A DNA stretch of 64,000 bases from Ceraceosorus guamensis (taxonomy: Eukaryota > Basidiomycota > Exobasidiomycetes > Ceraceosorales > Ceraceosoraceae), in assembly GCF_003144195.1 (NCBI RefSeq), contig NW_020290009.1:8181-72180 (forward strand). Reading direction: 5' to 3'. Position 1 is the stretch's first letter. Each line of letters begins with the position of its first letter. Shown in pieces: positions 42,214-53,367 of this stretch. The translations under genes were made by a program, and so were the position numbers. The notes beneath the pieces are model-generated. The model was given only the letters and a program-made list of their open reading frames with translations. It did no database searches and was not told the DNA's origin.

Positions 42214-43604
42214 AGGTCTCGACGATTCGCAAGTCGACAAAATCTTTCTCCTGGCAGCTCAGCGCAGGTAAACGTGGACGGATGTGCACGGTTCTGCCTT
42301 GTATCGCACTCGCACTCGGCAAAAAAAGCACCAACAAACCAGCCCTTGGCGTGCAAAGTATCAAGGCCATAAAAGAAAGCTCCCGCGCACGAACGAAAAA
42401 TCCCACCAACAAAAATGCAATTTCCCCCACTCCGACGTCATAAATTGCCCCCGCCTCAGATTTTAGTTGCGGGAGGGGGGGAAGCATTGGCAAATGCCGT
42501 AAAAATTCGCCCAATCGACCTGATAGAAGGCCGTGCTCATTGTGTGTACCAGTACGAGATGGCGAACGTTGACCCCCCGGGGTCGCGCGCGCAAGAAGTT
42601 TCTTCCCGATGCCCCAGTCGAATGTCTTTCCCAACCCCCACCCGACTCGTCAAGTCTTTCGAATCTGAACTCTCTTGGCCTCGAAAACCCTTGCCGAAGC
42701 CCAAATCATAAGCCAAAGCTTCATCAGACAAAAGCAAGAGAGCAAGAGGTAAGGAAGGGGGCAGACGAGCAGCGCGCGCGGCGCGCACCCACATCTTTTC
42801 GTCCTGTGCGTGCTCTGCTCTGCTCGCGAACCGTCTGAACCCCCCCCTCCCCCCCACCGTTCGCTGGCCCCGACTTTTAGTCGAGCCTTGGCTGGGCCAA
42901 AGGGAGCGAGCGTCGCGTGGTACACCCGCCCACTTCACGGTGAGCTAGCTACAAACAAGCTCGATCCGGAAAACTTCTTTCGCTGAAATTCTCATCGTGA
43001 CGAGGCCGCATACCTGGACCCTTCTACACAAACTCGCACGCACTCCCCTTGCTCTTCCCCCCATCCTTTTCTGCCCTGCCTCAGACGCACCAAGAACTAC
43101 ATGCAGCCCTCAACCCGCCAGAGGAATGTTCAAGAGAGTTAAAAGTCGCACAAGCTAAAAGAGAGAGGTTTCATCTTCCCGCTCACATGCTCCTGCTCCA
43201 AAGCGACAACACCACCTCTCCACGGCGGGCAAAACACTGTATGCGATTGGAGGTAGATCATCGTCCATTTGTCAGCGGATGGTAAGAAGGGGGGCGAGGG
43301 GAAGAGACAAGGAGAAGATCAGGAAAGCGTGAGCGCGCGCGCGCGCGCAAGAGAGAGAGAGTGTGTGTGAGGAAGTAAGGAAAAAGAGAAGGAGCGTGTC
43401 GAGTGACTGGAGCAGGGGACGAGTGTTCGTAGAGTCAAAAGCGTCGCGGATACGCTCAAGATCGTGCGTCTGTGTGTATGGTATGCGAGAGATCGAGAGA
43501 AAAGGAGGTCGACGTTCAGGTGTGCCAAGGACTTTGATGACAGGAGCGAAAATTAAGCATTCCAACAATCATCCAAGCCAGACCCTGACGTTCTTCCTTT
43601 GGGT

Positions 43605-43607
<3 letters not shown>

Positions 43608-43636
<29 letters not shown>
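43608..43636. repeat. (GA)n microsatellite
   Basis: About fourteen GA units followed by GCGCGCGC. Confidence 0.9.
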
Positions 43637-43641
<5 letters not shown>

Positions 43642-43866
43642 CGCAGGCATTTCGAGGTACATTTCTTTCCTCGCCTCTCTAGCTGTCCTAATAGTCACCC
43701 CTTGCGGGCTCTCCCAAAGTCGGAAAGAGGCAAGACGGAATAGACGCAGACGAGCTTTTGGCTTTCCGCAAGGCGATTCGTCTGGCCAAGAGATGAAGGG
43801 AAAAGGTGTATGACTCCAGGACAGAGTTGATGCGATCCGATCCCGGGATTTGCAAGCCAATGCGAG

Positions 43867-43870
<4 letters not shown>

Positions 43871-43913
<43 letters not shown>
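43871..43913. repeat. (GA)n microsatellite, about 21 units
   Basis: Uninterrupted GA run about 140 bp downstream of the glyoxal oxidase stop codon (gene on minus strand). Confidence 0.93.
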
Positions 43914-43915
<2 letters not shown>

Positions 43916-44048
43916 CCTAATATGCTTTGACGGTCGATGGGTGCCTAGGAGAAGTAGAACAGTAGAGATGCAGAGCGTACCAGAGCAGGAACAAGAGTCG
44001 TATCAGCGGCCCGAGCGAGAACAGGGATATCCCTCTTCATATCCCGCA

Positions 44049-46840
44049 TCATGATTCGCTGCGAAAGTAGTCGTGCTGCTGAGAATAGCTCTGCTGATGT
44101 TGACCCTGACCCTGCGAGTATCCGCTGGCATTCCGACTTCCGTGCTGGCTAGGCTGGTCGTAGTACTGAGAAGGATCCGAATATCCTCCATTATGATAGT
44201 ACTGCTCTCCCACATCTCCCGAAGCCTGGTGCTCTCCCCATCCTTGCTGCTGATACTGCCCCGCAGGGTTGGGAGAATGCGAAGGCTGAGCAAGCGGTGA
44301 TGGTGCCAAAGGCTCCCTCTGTCCCGCTCCTGGGTTATCAAAGTATCTCTGTCCAGGCGTGCCCGGAATGCTTCCTCCATAGCTGTCAAACGTGCCCATG
44401 CTCGCCCGCGCACCCAAGTTTCCGCCATAGCTGTGCATACCAGGGTTCGGCGTGTCCACACGCTTGTACTCGCCTCCGCGTCCTCCGTTGGCGTAGTTGT
44501 TCATGCCGTAGATGGCGCCTCCTGCGCCAGCAGCACCTGCCGCTCCGCGCTTTGCGCCCGCTCCCGCCGCACCCCCGCGCTTAGCAGACCGACGCCAGCA
44601 GCACAAGCCCAGGAGGATCAGGGCAATGATGGCTGCTGCACCGACAGCAATACCAACAATCTTGCCGATGCCGAACTCCTCCGCAGCATTGGAAGGCGGT
44701 GTCTTGGTGTATTTGGAGTTGGGCTTGGCTTGCGGAAGAGACGGGTTGGAGCCAGTCTGGTACGTGGTAGGCACTGGGCCTGAGAATGACCTCGAGCCGA
44801 TCTGGATGTACTTGCCTAGCGAAGGAACGCCATCGACAGTGATGAAGAGGAGCGCAGGGCCAGCAACAAAGACGTTCTGGTTCTGTGGCATGGGCATGAC
44901 CTCAAAGTCGACGGATCCGTCGTCATTGACAGTGTAGGTGTGCTGCAGTCGCATGGATCGTTGGCCCATGTTCATAGCATGCGTGGAGAAACCACCGCGG
45001 ATGACCATCACCTTGGTGTGCTCAGCTCGATAATTGGCAGCATCGTTGGCGCCCATAAAGTTGGCGTCAATCTTAAACTTCCATGTAGAGCCGCCGTAGA
45101 GGATGAAGCTGGGAAGACCCTGAGGCTGAGGGCGGTCCTTGAAGTAGTATGGTGGGTACCACTTCTCCATCTCGTAGGTGGTGTTGTATCCTTGGGGAGA
45201 GCTGCCGATGGGCATGGTCAAGGAAACGTCTTGATGAGGATTGGAGCCAGCGATGAGAACGGATGCGTCTGGAAGAAGGATGGCACTGGAGTGATACAGC
45301 CTGGCGATGGAAGACAGACCAAAGCCAGAGGTCGTGAGACGTTGTCCCTTGGGCTTGCTGCCGTCCCAGAGCACTGGCTGGTAGGTCGGGTCAGCGCTCA
45401 TACCTTCGGTGAGTAGTGGCTGGCCGTTGAAGGTGGTCTGTGTCCAACTCTGGTTACTGTAACCAGCTGTGCCCTTGTTCGCTCCATTCACAATGACCAT
45501 CGTCTCGTCTGGCAGGTGGATGAATTGACCCATGGTACGACCTTGAGGCAGATCCTCCTCGTGGACGTAACCAGCTCCTGTCTGCTTCCCGTTGGCATCC
45601 TCCGGAGTGATGGAAGAGCAATCCTTCGATGCTTCTCTCTGCAAAATGTTGACCGTAGGAGCAGTGTAGTTGCCCCACTCGTAGTCGCTCAGTGTAGCAC
45701 CGCCGCAAAAGAGGATCGTTGGAGTGTAGTTGTTGTCGGGAGTCAGTGGAAGCATGGCAGTTGCGCCAGATGCTGGGTACACGCGGACCACCTGATTAGG
45801 CATTTCAGCCAAAGCAGTCTCGGTGTTGTCGGTGAAATTCCAAAGCGTGGTGCTGTAGTTGGCCTGCATGAAGAGGAGGCCGCTTGGCATTAAGAAAGTG
45901 TGGGGATACATGTTCAGACCTGAGCGACGAGGAGCATATACTTTGCGTCAGCGTTGCCAATCCTTGCAATGGAGCTGCATGGGCCGACGGCATTGAGCAA
46001 TTCTTGGCCAGGGCTCCCTGCGCGCACTTGCGACTCACCGCTAGTCGTCACCATGAATTGGCTGATCTGCTTGGAATCGTTGGGTCGTGGGGGAAAGAAC
46101 TCGTAGGTGGGATTGGAACCGCCGGCGTCGAGGTTGTCGATTGAGCCGCCCTGGAACGCAGGGTCGGTGTTGGGGGTGTTGCGGTTGATGTAGCCACCGC
46201 CAGTGGCGCCACCAATGAGAAGGATGCTGCCATCGGCCAACGTCTCGATGCCAGGATACCACCTGGCAGAGGACATGAACAAGCTGCTGTCGACCCACTC
46301 CAGATTTGCGCTGGTATCCGAGTGTTCCATGATTCTAAGCGCTTTGCGTCCGTCAGTATCCTTGTAAGGGCCCGTCATGGGATCTTGACCTTGCGCCAAA
46401 GCAGCACCTCCTCCCTGAATGGCCTGATTGCCTCCAGCGACCAACAACGATCCATTGCCCAGATGAGCACCAGATGCGCAGAAAGTGTTGGTGGTGATAT
46501 CCACACCACGCGGGGTAAAATCTTCCAGATCCACCAGCGAGGCCCAGACTGGCTTGTCTGTGTTGTCCAGTTTGTCGGTATTGTTCTCCACCTTGTCGAT
46601 GACGGCGACAGTGTTCTCATTGACCAGCACGAGCATCATTGCGGATGCCAGCGAGTTATCCAACACCTTGTCGTACTGACCTGCCGACTTTTCGGCGCTC
46701 ACGCCCGTAGCGACCATGGCCATGGCGGCGCAGCCAGCAGCAAGGGTGGACATCATCCTGCGCGTGCTGCTGCTGGTGCTGGGACCAGAAGACGAGGCAT
46801 TGTGCGCCCTGCTACGCCGAAGTGTGGACGAGCCGAACAT
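44049..46840 (-). CDS. Membrane-anchored glyoxal oxidase (copper-radical oxidase)
   Basis: Two exons (46840-46039 and 45919-44049) sum to 2,673 nt, 890 aa. A hydrophobic stretch STLAAGCAAMAMVATGVSA after a 30-residue basic start is the likely signal; M29 or M30 may be the true start. The kelch-like catalytic core shows the copper-radical oxidase residues: Cys in NTFCASGAHLGNG (about 120) for the Cys-Tyr cofactor, Tyr in SARWYPG (about 193), the YH pair in RLYHSSAILLPD (about 475) and His in STHAMNMGQRS (about 582). After an Ig-like C-terminal domain, a single membrane helix (IVGIAVGAAAIIALILLGL, about 693) and a Gly/Gln/Tyr-rich cytosolic tail of about 180 residues follow. Such enzymes oxidise aldehydes to acids with H2O2 release; membrane-bound glyoxal oxidases are known from Ustilago maydis, where Glo1 is needed for filamentous growth. 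It stands alone between two long gene-free stretches. Confidence 0.93.
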
Positions 46841-49800
46841 GGTAAGTGAGAGGTGTCGCGTACGCTCTGGATGTGTATGAGACTGAAACTTTGAAGCCTA
46901 GGGTCTGCTGAGGTGTGCGCCTAGGCGTGATGACCCGTTCCGTCCAAAGGTGACACCGCAAAAGCTGAGAGACACCAGCGCGTAGTCGAAGGGAGGAGAG
47001 GTGACTCGAGTGCTCGCACTGGCTTCGTCCTGTGGATGGCTTCTGAGAATATAGGTCGACGTGTGCCACACGGGGCAAGACGTGTGTCGAGCGGGAGGCG
47101 ACGAGAGCCCTGATTGGTAGCGTATGATTCGGGCAGTCAGCAGTCGCCTCCTGAGCGGCGAGCTGGGAAAGAGAGAATGAACAAGAGTCCAAATGTAGAG
47201 TAGAGGTTTGGAGGAGATGATATTGTCCGAGCGGTGGTGGTAGGATGGGGCGATGCGCGTATTGGAAAGAATGGCAACGCTGCCTGAACAACTTGTGGCA
47301 CGTCTCTAACCTGAAGGCGGCGAACAAGCGAGCGCGCCAAACGTCGACGGCGACGGCAACGGCGACAGGTGCATGACATGGCACGGCACGGCACGCATCA
47401 CGCGGCAGTCAATCATGAGCAGCAGCAGCAGCCTTGGTGAGCAGTCGCCGCGTCACCGCACCCCGCCGCTCGACACCACGCAGCCCTCGCGCGAGTCAAA
47501 TAATCCCTCAATTAATTTCGTTTGCCGCTGCTGCTGCTGCCATGGGGCTGCTGCATGAGTGCCGGTGCCGTCGTTGTGTGTACAGGCGCAGGCGCAGGCG
47601 CGCAGCGGCAAGGCGCGCGCGTGCAGCTAATTAGCGCGCGAAGAAATCAGGATTTCAGGGGTCCGCGCTCGATACTGTAGCAGTCGCTCGCTAGCAATTG
47701 CTTTGGTGTTCAGGCTCTGCCGCGGCGGGTCCTCACAGGGTTCATGCCCCTTGTGCCCGCGCGTGCTGCACATACCGCAACTGTACGTTATAGCTTAATC
47801 AGCTTCATTTGAGGCGATCAGACATGCAGATGCTGCTGCATGGTCACATACTCGAACTGTCCGCATCAGCAGATTCAGGTCACGTACGGCGCCGACGGGC
47901 TTGCGACGACGGTGTTGCGCGCATACGTCGACCGAGTTTTGATTGCACACAGCTTCTGACGAGCCAGAGAGGCGCGAGAGCAGTCAGCAGCAGCAGGGCA
48001 TACTTCTGCTTTGACGCGGCCAGCATGCATCGCAGCGCGGTCAGAATTGCTGCACTTGAAGCTGGTGGAGCAGCGGATGCTGCATGACAAGACACGTTGT
48101 GCGAATCATCACTCGACCGCACGCACGCGGCTCGTCACCGGCCAGCACAAGACGAGGATCGCCGCGGCATGCACAAGAGATGGATGGCTTATTATATAGC
48201 GAGCCAACGAGCAACACACGCCAAGCCATGGAATAGCCATTCAAGTGATTCACATTATAGTAGCCCATGCACAAGACGAACAGCGCAATGTATGAGTCAA
48301 GGGTCGTGCCTCGTGCGTCGCGACTCGCGAGTGTATATATCACACACTGAGCAGGTTCGTGGATGATTGTGCGTCGCAATCGGCACGACGAGAGGTTCGC
48401 GTACTTTGCAATTGGATGGTAACTGTGACTGTATACCATGCAGCAGGCGAGTGCGAATCGTGATTGCGCTATACCGGTACCTTGAACTCCGCCGTTGCAT
48501 GATGGATGAAGAGAGGTACCACGGATATGGATGGATGGATGAATGCCTCGGTCCCGCTCGTGCGCACAACATACTCTTGACTGTGGAAGAGGCCTTCGCT
48601 GACAGGCCGGGCTTCCATGTTTCCGCTCGTCCCAGTCCCATACATTTAGCACTCGTGACTGGTGGTGTAATGTTCAGTTTGGCCTGCATGGGCAAAGTCT
48701 TACCAACCGACTCCGAAGCGCGCGCGCGCACGTAGCGTCGAAGGGGGCTTGATCGGACTTGGAGCCTGTGGCGACTGGTATACCGTGCAGTGCGCGTGTT
48801 GTGAGTACAGTACATGCCAAGGCCAGCGCATCGGCCACACGGCACAATCGCATTGACGCTTGGTAGTCCATCAAGGTGTCGGGAGTCGAAGGTTCAAAGA
48901 GGGGGGGATCCCTCCAGCACAGCCGGTAGACGAGATGGACCGATGGGCATCGAGGCACATCAATCAAGCACAGCTACAGCTACAAGGCAGACTGTCCCAG
49001 CGCCTCCCTCCTTTCTCTTCCGTTGATCCCAGCAACTTCCTCCTCGTCCGCTCGTGCCTGCGCGCCACATCAGTCCAAGATCTTGCGTGTTAGCGTTCGA
49101 ATTCTGAACCTCCGGCCGAGATGGCGCTAGGGCGGTCAGTGTCGTCAAGGGCTGCCATACCCGCGAGGCACTCGGGACACTCATCAGACTCGAAAGCAGA
49201 GAAGAAAAACATTCCCGCCAGGCCCGAGCCCATGCAGCAGTCCGAGCGAGTTCAAAAGTCGTCGCCTCGCTAGTCTGTAGTCTAGTAGTAGTCATGACTC
49301 ACGACTCTCACTCAGCTGTTACGACTGATCTCCGTACTGACGACCGTGCAGAAAGAGGTGCATGCCGGACCGTCGGTTGGCGCAACACCTCGCATGGCCC
49401 ACTCACTCACTCACCTCTGCCTCCCCCCCTGGCATGTTTCCTGTGTCGAAGCTTTGCCTGACCCGTTGCTGCCATGCAGCAGCAGCTATGCAAGCGCGCC
49501 CATGCAGTAAAGCCTTCGCGTTCACCCTTCGCCGCTCTCGACTAGCCGCGTGCCTAGCTGCTGCTCGCCGTACCGAGGACTGCGCGGCACAGAACTGATT
49601 GGCACGCAAAGCAGGAGGGCGCAGCCAAACTTGGTTCGCATCCTCGTGACCACGCACATCGTCTATAGGAATGCCCTGCTGGCTGCTACTTCGGCTTTGC
49701 ACCGCCGATCTTCATTGTCCATGTCTGCCCAACTCATGTTCAAACGTTGCGTGGGGAGCACGGAGATTTTCGGAGATACAGGCGCACGATCCCTCGGGTC

Positions 49801-51037
49801 TTGGCTATTGATTCTGATTGTGTACATGATAGGAAGGCGCGGGCAGCCGGCAGAAATACAGCGCCGCGGACCTGCGGATGATGCCTCGCGACGGTGCTCT
49901 TCCGACGACCATTTCATTCACGATTGTCCTACTCGTCTGAGCAGAAAAGACGATTTTCAAATCTCGAACCAAGATGACAAGTCAACGCGAAGCTTTCCGG
50001 CGGTGCCCACTCCACGTTGAAATGGGTAAATATCACAAACGGCTTCATTCGTGCTGTTCTAACCACGTGCTGATGGAGCTTTCATGCGCGGTCATCCGAG
50101 TCCGAGTCCGAGTCCGAGTCCGAGTCCGATGTCGTGCGAGTCGCGAGTCTTTAATGGCAAGAAGTGTACGTACGGAGCATGTTGTGCGCTCGCGACTGTT
50201 GTGGAATGAAGGGATCGGCGGGCGGCTCAGGTGGAAGGTCACATCAGCAGGTCAGAGACAGATTTCAGGCAAGCGTGAAATGCCACTGAATGTTTGCAGC
50301 TGCTGCGCCAAAAGGACGAGAGGCGTGCACGGCGGTTTTGCAGCAGAGGAGGACGAGCCTTGAGGCGAAGGAAGCATGTCGAGAAGATGCCGGCAGGAGA
50401 GGATCAAGTAGAGAAGAAGTAAAGAATTGCCGTACAAACAGCACTAAAACTGACGACGGTTGATTGACATTCAAAATTCGTGATTCAATTTCACGCCCAT
50501 GTCTCAAACAATTTGAATACCAGGCTTCTGACCACGTGACGAAGTTTTGGTCGCTTAGAAACCGAGAGACTGCAAAGTGCAAGCAAGCAGCGCACAACGC
50601 GCATGGCGCTTGCTTGCTGATTCAATCTGTCAATCAACTCACAACTCGAATTCGATGACACCTTTCTGAGGCACGATTCGCAACTTTCGCATTATTCTTC
50701 CTGACATTTTGAATGGTCCCCCCAAACGAACCTTGGAAAACGGCCTTCGCGATCGATTGAAGATGGACGGGAGATGATTGCGAGTCGTGGGGTGGTAGAA
50801 GCAGAAGGCTTTGGCGAAGCTTCCCTTGAGCGTCGTCGATATCGTTGCACCCCCCCCCCCACTCCCTCCTCTTGAAACCTCACTTCGCTTGCCCATCAAG
50901 CCTCGAACAGACTTTAAAGTCTACACCCACCTCCTCATCGCGCACACAGAATTGTCCAGTCACCTCCCCATCTTTCTCTCCTCTTCGTCTGCGCCACAAG
51001 CACGCACACAGGCTGACCATCACACGCAGCAGCCGCG
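46841..51037. promoter_or_regulatory. 4.2-kb gene-free region between divergent glyoxal oxidase and AIR genes
   Basis: No credible gene. Contains CACGACTCTCACTCAG near 49,300, (GAGTCC)n-like CGAGTCCGAGTCCGAG at 50,098-50,126, GCTGCTGCTGCTGC at 47,528, TGGATGGATGGATG at 48,528, and AATTCGTGATTCAATTTC near 50,472. A C tract at 50,850-50,861 precedes the AIR gene. Both promoters are here, but the length far exceeds the 0.6-1 kb seen for other divergent pairs in this window. Confidence 0.5.
50098..50128. repeat. (GAGTCC)n hexamer repeat
   Basis: About five CGAGTC units in a row within the long intergenic region. Confidence 0.8.
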
Positions 51038-53229
51038 ATGCGTCAAGACGACCTGTTCGTGCTGGATACGGCACCTTCACCTTCCATCAGTGCCCAACAG
51101 CACCTTCCCAGCACCCACGCCAATCCCACATCGGACTCAGGCTCGAGCTCATTTTTATCAGCTTCGACCCGCTCCAATGGCCTTCTGTTGCCTGGTCACG
51201 TCACATACGAACAAGCAGGTCCGTCGCAGCATCCCCTCTCCAAGCCCCGTGCCGATCTCGCTCGCGACTCTGCTCCCGGTCCCGCTTCCGCACCTAGCCC
51301 ACCCAAAGACTCTTCTCGAGCACATGCCGGATCGGATCCAAGCACCTCACTAGGCGCACAAGGCAGTCCTTCCAAAGATCCATCCAATAACGCGCAGAGG
51401 GAAGGTGAAGGGGAGGAGGAGGAGGAAGAGGATGCAGAGTTGGGAGATTATGCGGAATTGGAGTTGGATGCGGACGACAGCTTGAATCAGTCGAGGTGGA
51501 CGAGGTATTATGAAGATGCAAAGGAGCAGCAAGTGAGCAATCTGCTCGAGTGCAATGTATGCGGTCAGACGGGTCATTTGGGTAAACGCTGTCCTCATTC
51601 TCAGGTGAGCAAGAGAAGAGCAAGAGCAAGGGGTGGGCAGTGACGAGCCTGGAAAGAGCGTGCAGCTCACAGATTCTGATTAAGGAAGTCCAGCGAGGAC
51701 CTCGGCACCTCGGATGCGATGGGGCACGTCATCGACTGACCCCTTGTGGTGCGTCTCTCTCTCCCCTCATTCATCACAAGTGCTTGGCTTGCGGTGCGCT
51801 GGACGATCACACGACTCGAGAATGCCCGCATGGCGTAGTCTGCTTCCGATGCGGACAGACAGGCCATCGCATCTCCGATTGTCCCAAACCCAGGTCAACA
51901 GGACGCTGGCAAGCGGAGTGCATACGCTGCGGTAGCTCTTCTCATCAAGACAAGGGATGTCCTACGCTCTGGAGAGTGTATCATTGGAATACGAATGCGG
52001 AGTGGAAGAGGTTCAGAAGGAATGAAGCGTTGAGGATACAAAAGGAAAGGCAGAGGTTGAGACGTGGCTTCCAAGATGAGGATGAGGATGACAGCGAGAC
52101 GAGCGAAGCGGAAAGCGATATGAAGCTGGATAGCGATGATTCTCGACGTGAGAGTGAAACCAAAGGGAAGCGGAGGAGAAGCAGACGAAGCCTTTCGCAG
52201 AGTCCAAGCTCGGATTGGGATCCAGCAGTAAGTCTGCGCGTTGGTGGCGATATGCTCGTCGAAGAAAGAGGTCTCCTCGCATCCGCCTTGCCTGTCAGAG
52301 CCGCTCATCACGTGCGTTTCCTACCAACGGCCACACAGGAGATTTGGTGCTACAATTGTGCCTCTCGGGGATCGCATTGGGGCGATGATTGCCCAGAGCG
52401 CTACAATGCAAGGGGAGATCCTTCTGCCTATTCTCACTTCATGTCCTTGGCAGGTCCCTTTGGCTCCATGTTCGCCTCTCAAGCCCCGCTCGCGCAGAGC
52501 ACTGCTCGCACCAACGAGCACATTCGCTTTGGCGAATCCACCAATCACGCTTTCGACTTTGATCTGGGAGACGGAGCTTCTATCAGGCTGGCTCAGGATC
52601 CTTCCAGGCGCGCTGCTAGCATCGTGGATCAACTGATCGATAGCGGAAGAGCGATTGGCAGGGATAAAAGAGCAAGGGGACCTCCTTCCAGACCTGGTCG
52701 AGTTGGCGGTGGTGAGAACGCGCAAGGCTCATCGCACTCCAGCTCGATGCCGACGAGACGCAGGGCGGAGAGGTATCAAGATGCAACCGATGCACCTCAC
52801 AACGCTCGTTTGCAGCAAAGAGAGGCCCAATCGGCGCAGCAAAAGCAGCGCGAGCGCGAGCGCGAGAGGGAGAGGGAGAGGGAAAGAGAAAGGGACAGCG
52901 AGGATTCTTTGCGGAGCGGAAGCAGCAAGAAGTCGAGGAGAAAGAAGCGCGCAAAGGATCGCGTGGACGATTGGTTCGATAGACCTTCCACTGCCACTAC
53001 GTCGCGCAAACATGCCGCCGCTCGGAACTCTTCGTCGCTATCTGATAGGATATCAGGTCCTACCGGGCGGAAGAACAAGTCGTCCACCTCCGATGCATCG
53101 GCCGGCAAGGAACAACGAAGGCAGCGTCGAAGAGGGGAACCCGAGTTTGGGCGCTTTGCTCGGGCCGACGGAGCGGAGCATTCTAGACCCGCTAGCACTT
53201 TTCGACCTCAATTCCACGGCGACTACTGA
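51038..53229 (+). CDS. AIR1/AIR2-like zinc-knuckle protein (TRAMP complex)
   Basis: Two exons with an intron at 51605-51780 that joins CPHSQ directly to CLACGALDDH. Five CCHC-type knuckles follow one another: CNVCGQTGHLGKRCPH (about residue 173), CLACGALDDHTTRECPH, CFRCGQTGHRISDCPK, CIRCGSSSHQDKGCPT, and, after an acidic insert, CYNCASRGSHWGDDCPE. The LWRVYHW stretch after knuckle 4 is typical of the Air family. Air proteins are the RNA-binding subunit of the TRAMP polyadenylation complex (with Trf4/5 and Mtr4), which tags aberrant nuclear RNA for the exosome. The N-terminus is disordered with a Glu run; the C-terminal third is basic with an RERERERERERD repeat and Ser/Arg stretches. Knuckle 5 has one extra residue in its first loop and is separated from knuckle 4 by a long insert. 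Start chosen as first ATG of the open frame. Confidence 0.88.
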
Positions 53230-53367
53230 GCAAGTGGAAGAGACGCACAGTGCATAGTAGGCTAGAGCATGCAAGACTCAGACTGCGCCTTTTCATGCTC
53301 CCGAGACTTGTTGTACATCTGTCAACCTTGACGTAGGAGTATTTGATCAAACGATCGAATGTATGCA

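Larger units (their letters stand above)
39619..44048. other. 4.4-kb gene-free region upstream of the DUF3602 gene
   Basis: I find no credible protein or RNA gene; open frames are short and of biased composition. It is rich in short repeats: GCGTGCGTGCG at 39,815 and 39,886; ACTCACGACTCACGACTC at 40,313-40,340 and 40,606-40,640; CATAGCAATTAAGC near 40,192; AATCTTGATT/GATTCTTGATTC words at 41,875-41,935; the (GACTCA)n array; and GA runs at 43,608 and 43,871. A poly-purine/pyrimidine block at 42,415-42,490 includes GCAATTTCCCCC. It also includes the glyoxal oxidase 3' UTR. Confidence 0.5.

Noticed and set aside
42119-42634. Minus-strand frame with a long SLSLSLSL run
   Set aside because: The run is only the translation of the GACTCA array.
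49090-49105. GTTCGAATTC resembling a tRNA B box
   Set aside because: No matching A box, acceptor stem or anticodon arm could be built around it; no other tRNA-like region was found by eye.
49550-50020. Plus-strand open frame in the AIR-side gap
   Set aside because: No domain; the frame crosses simple repeats and looks random.
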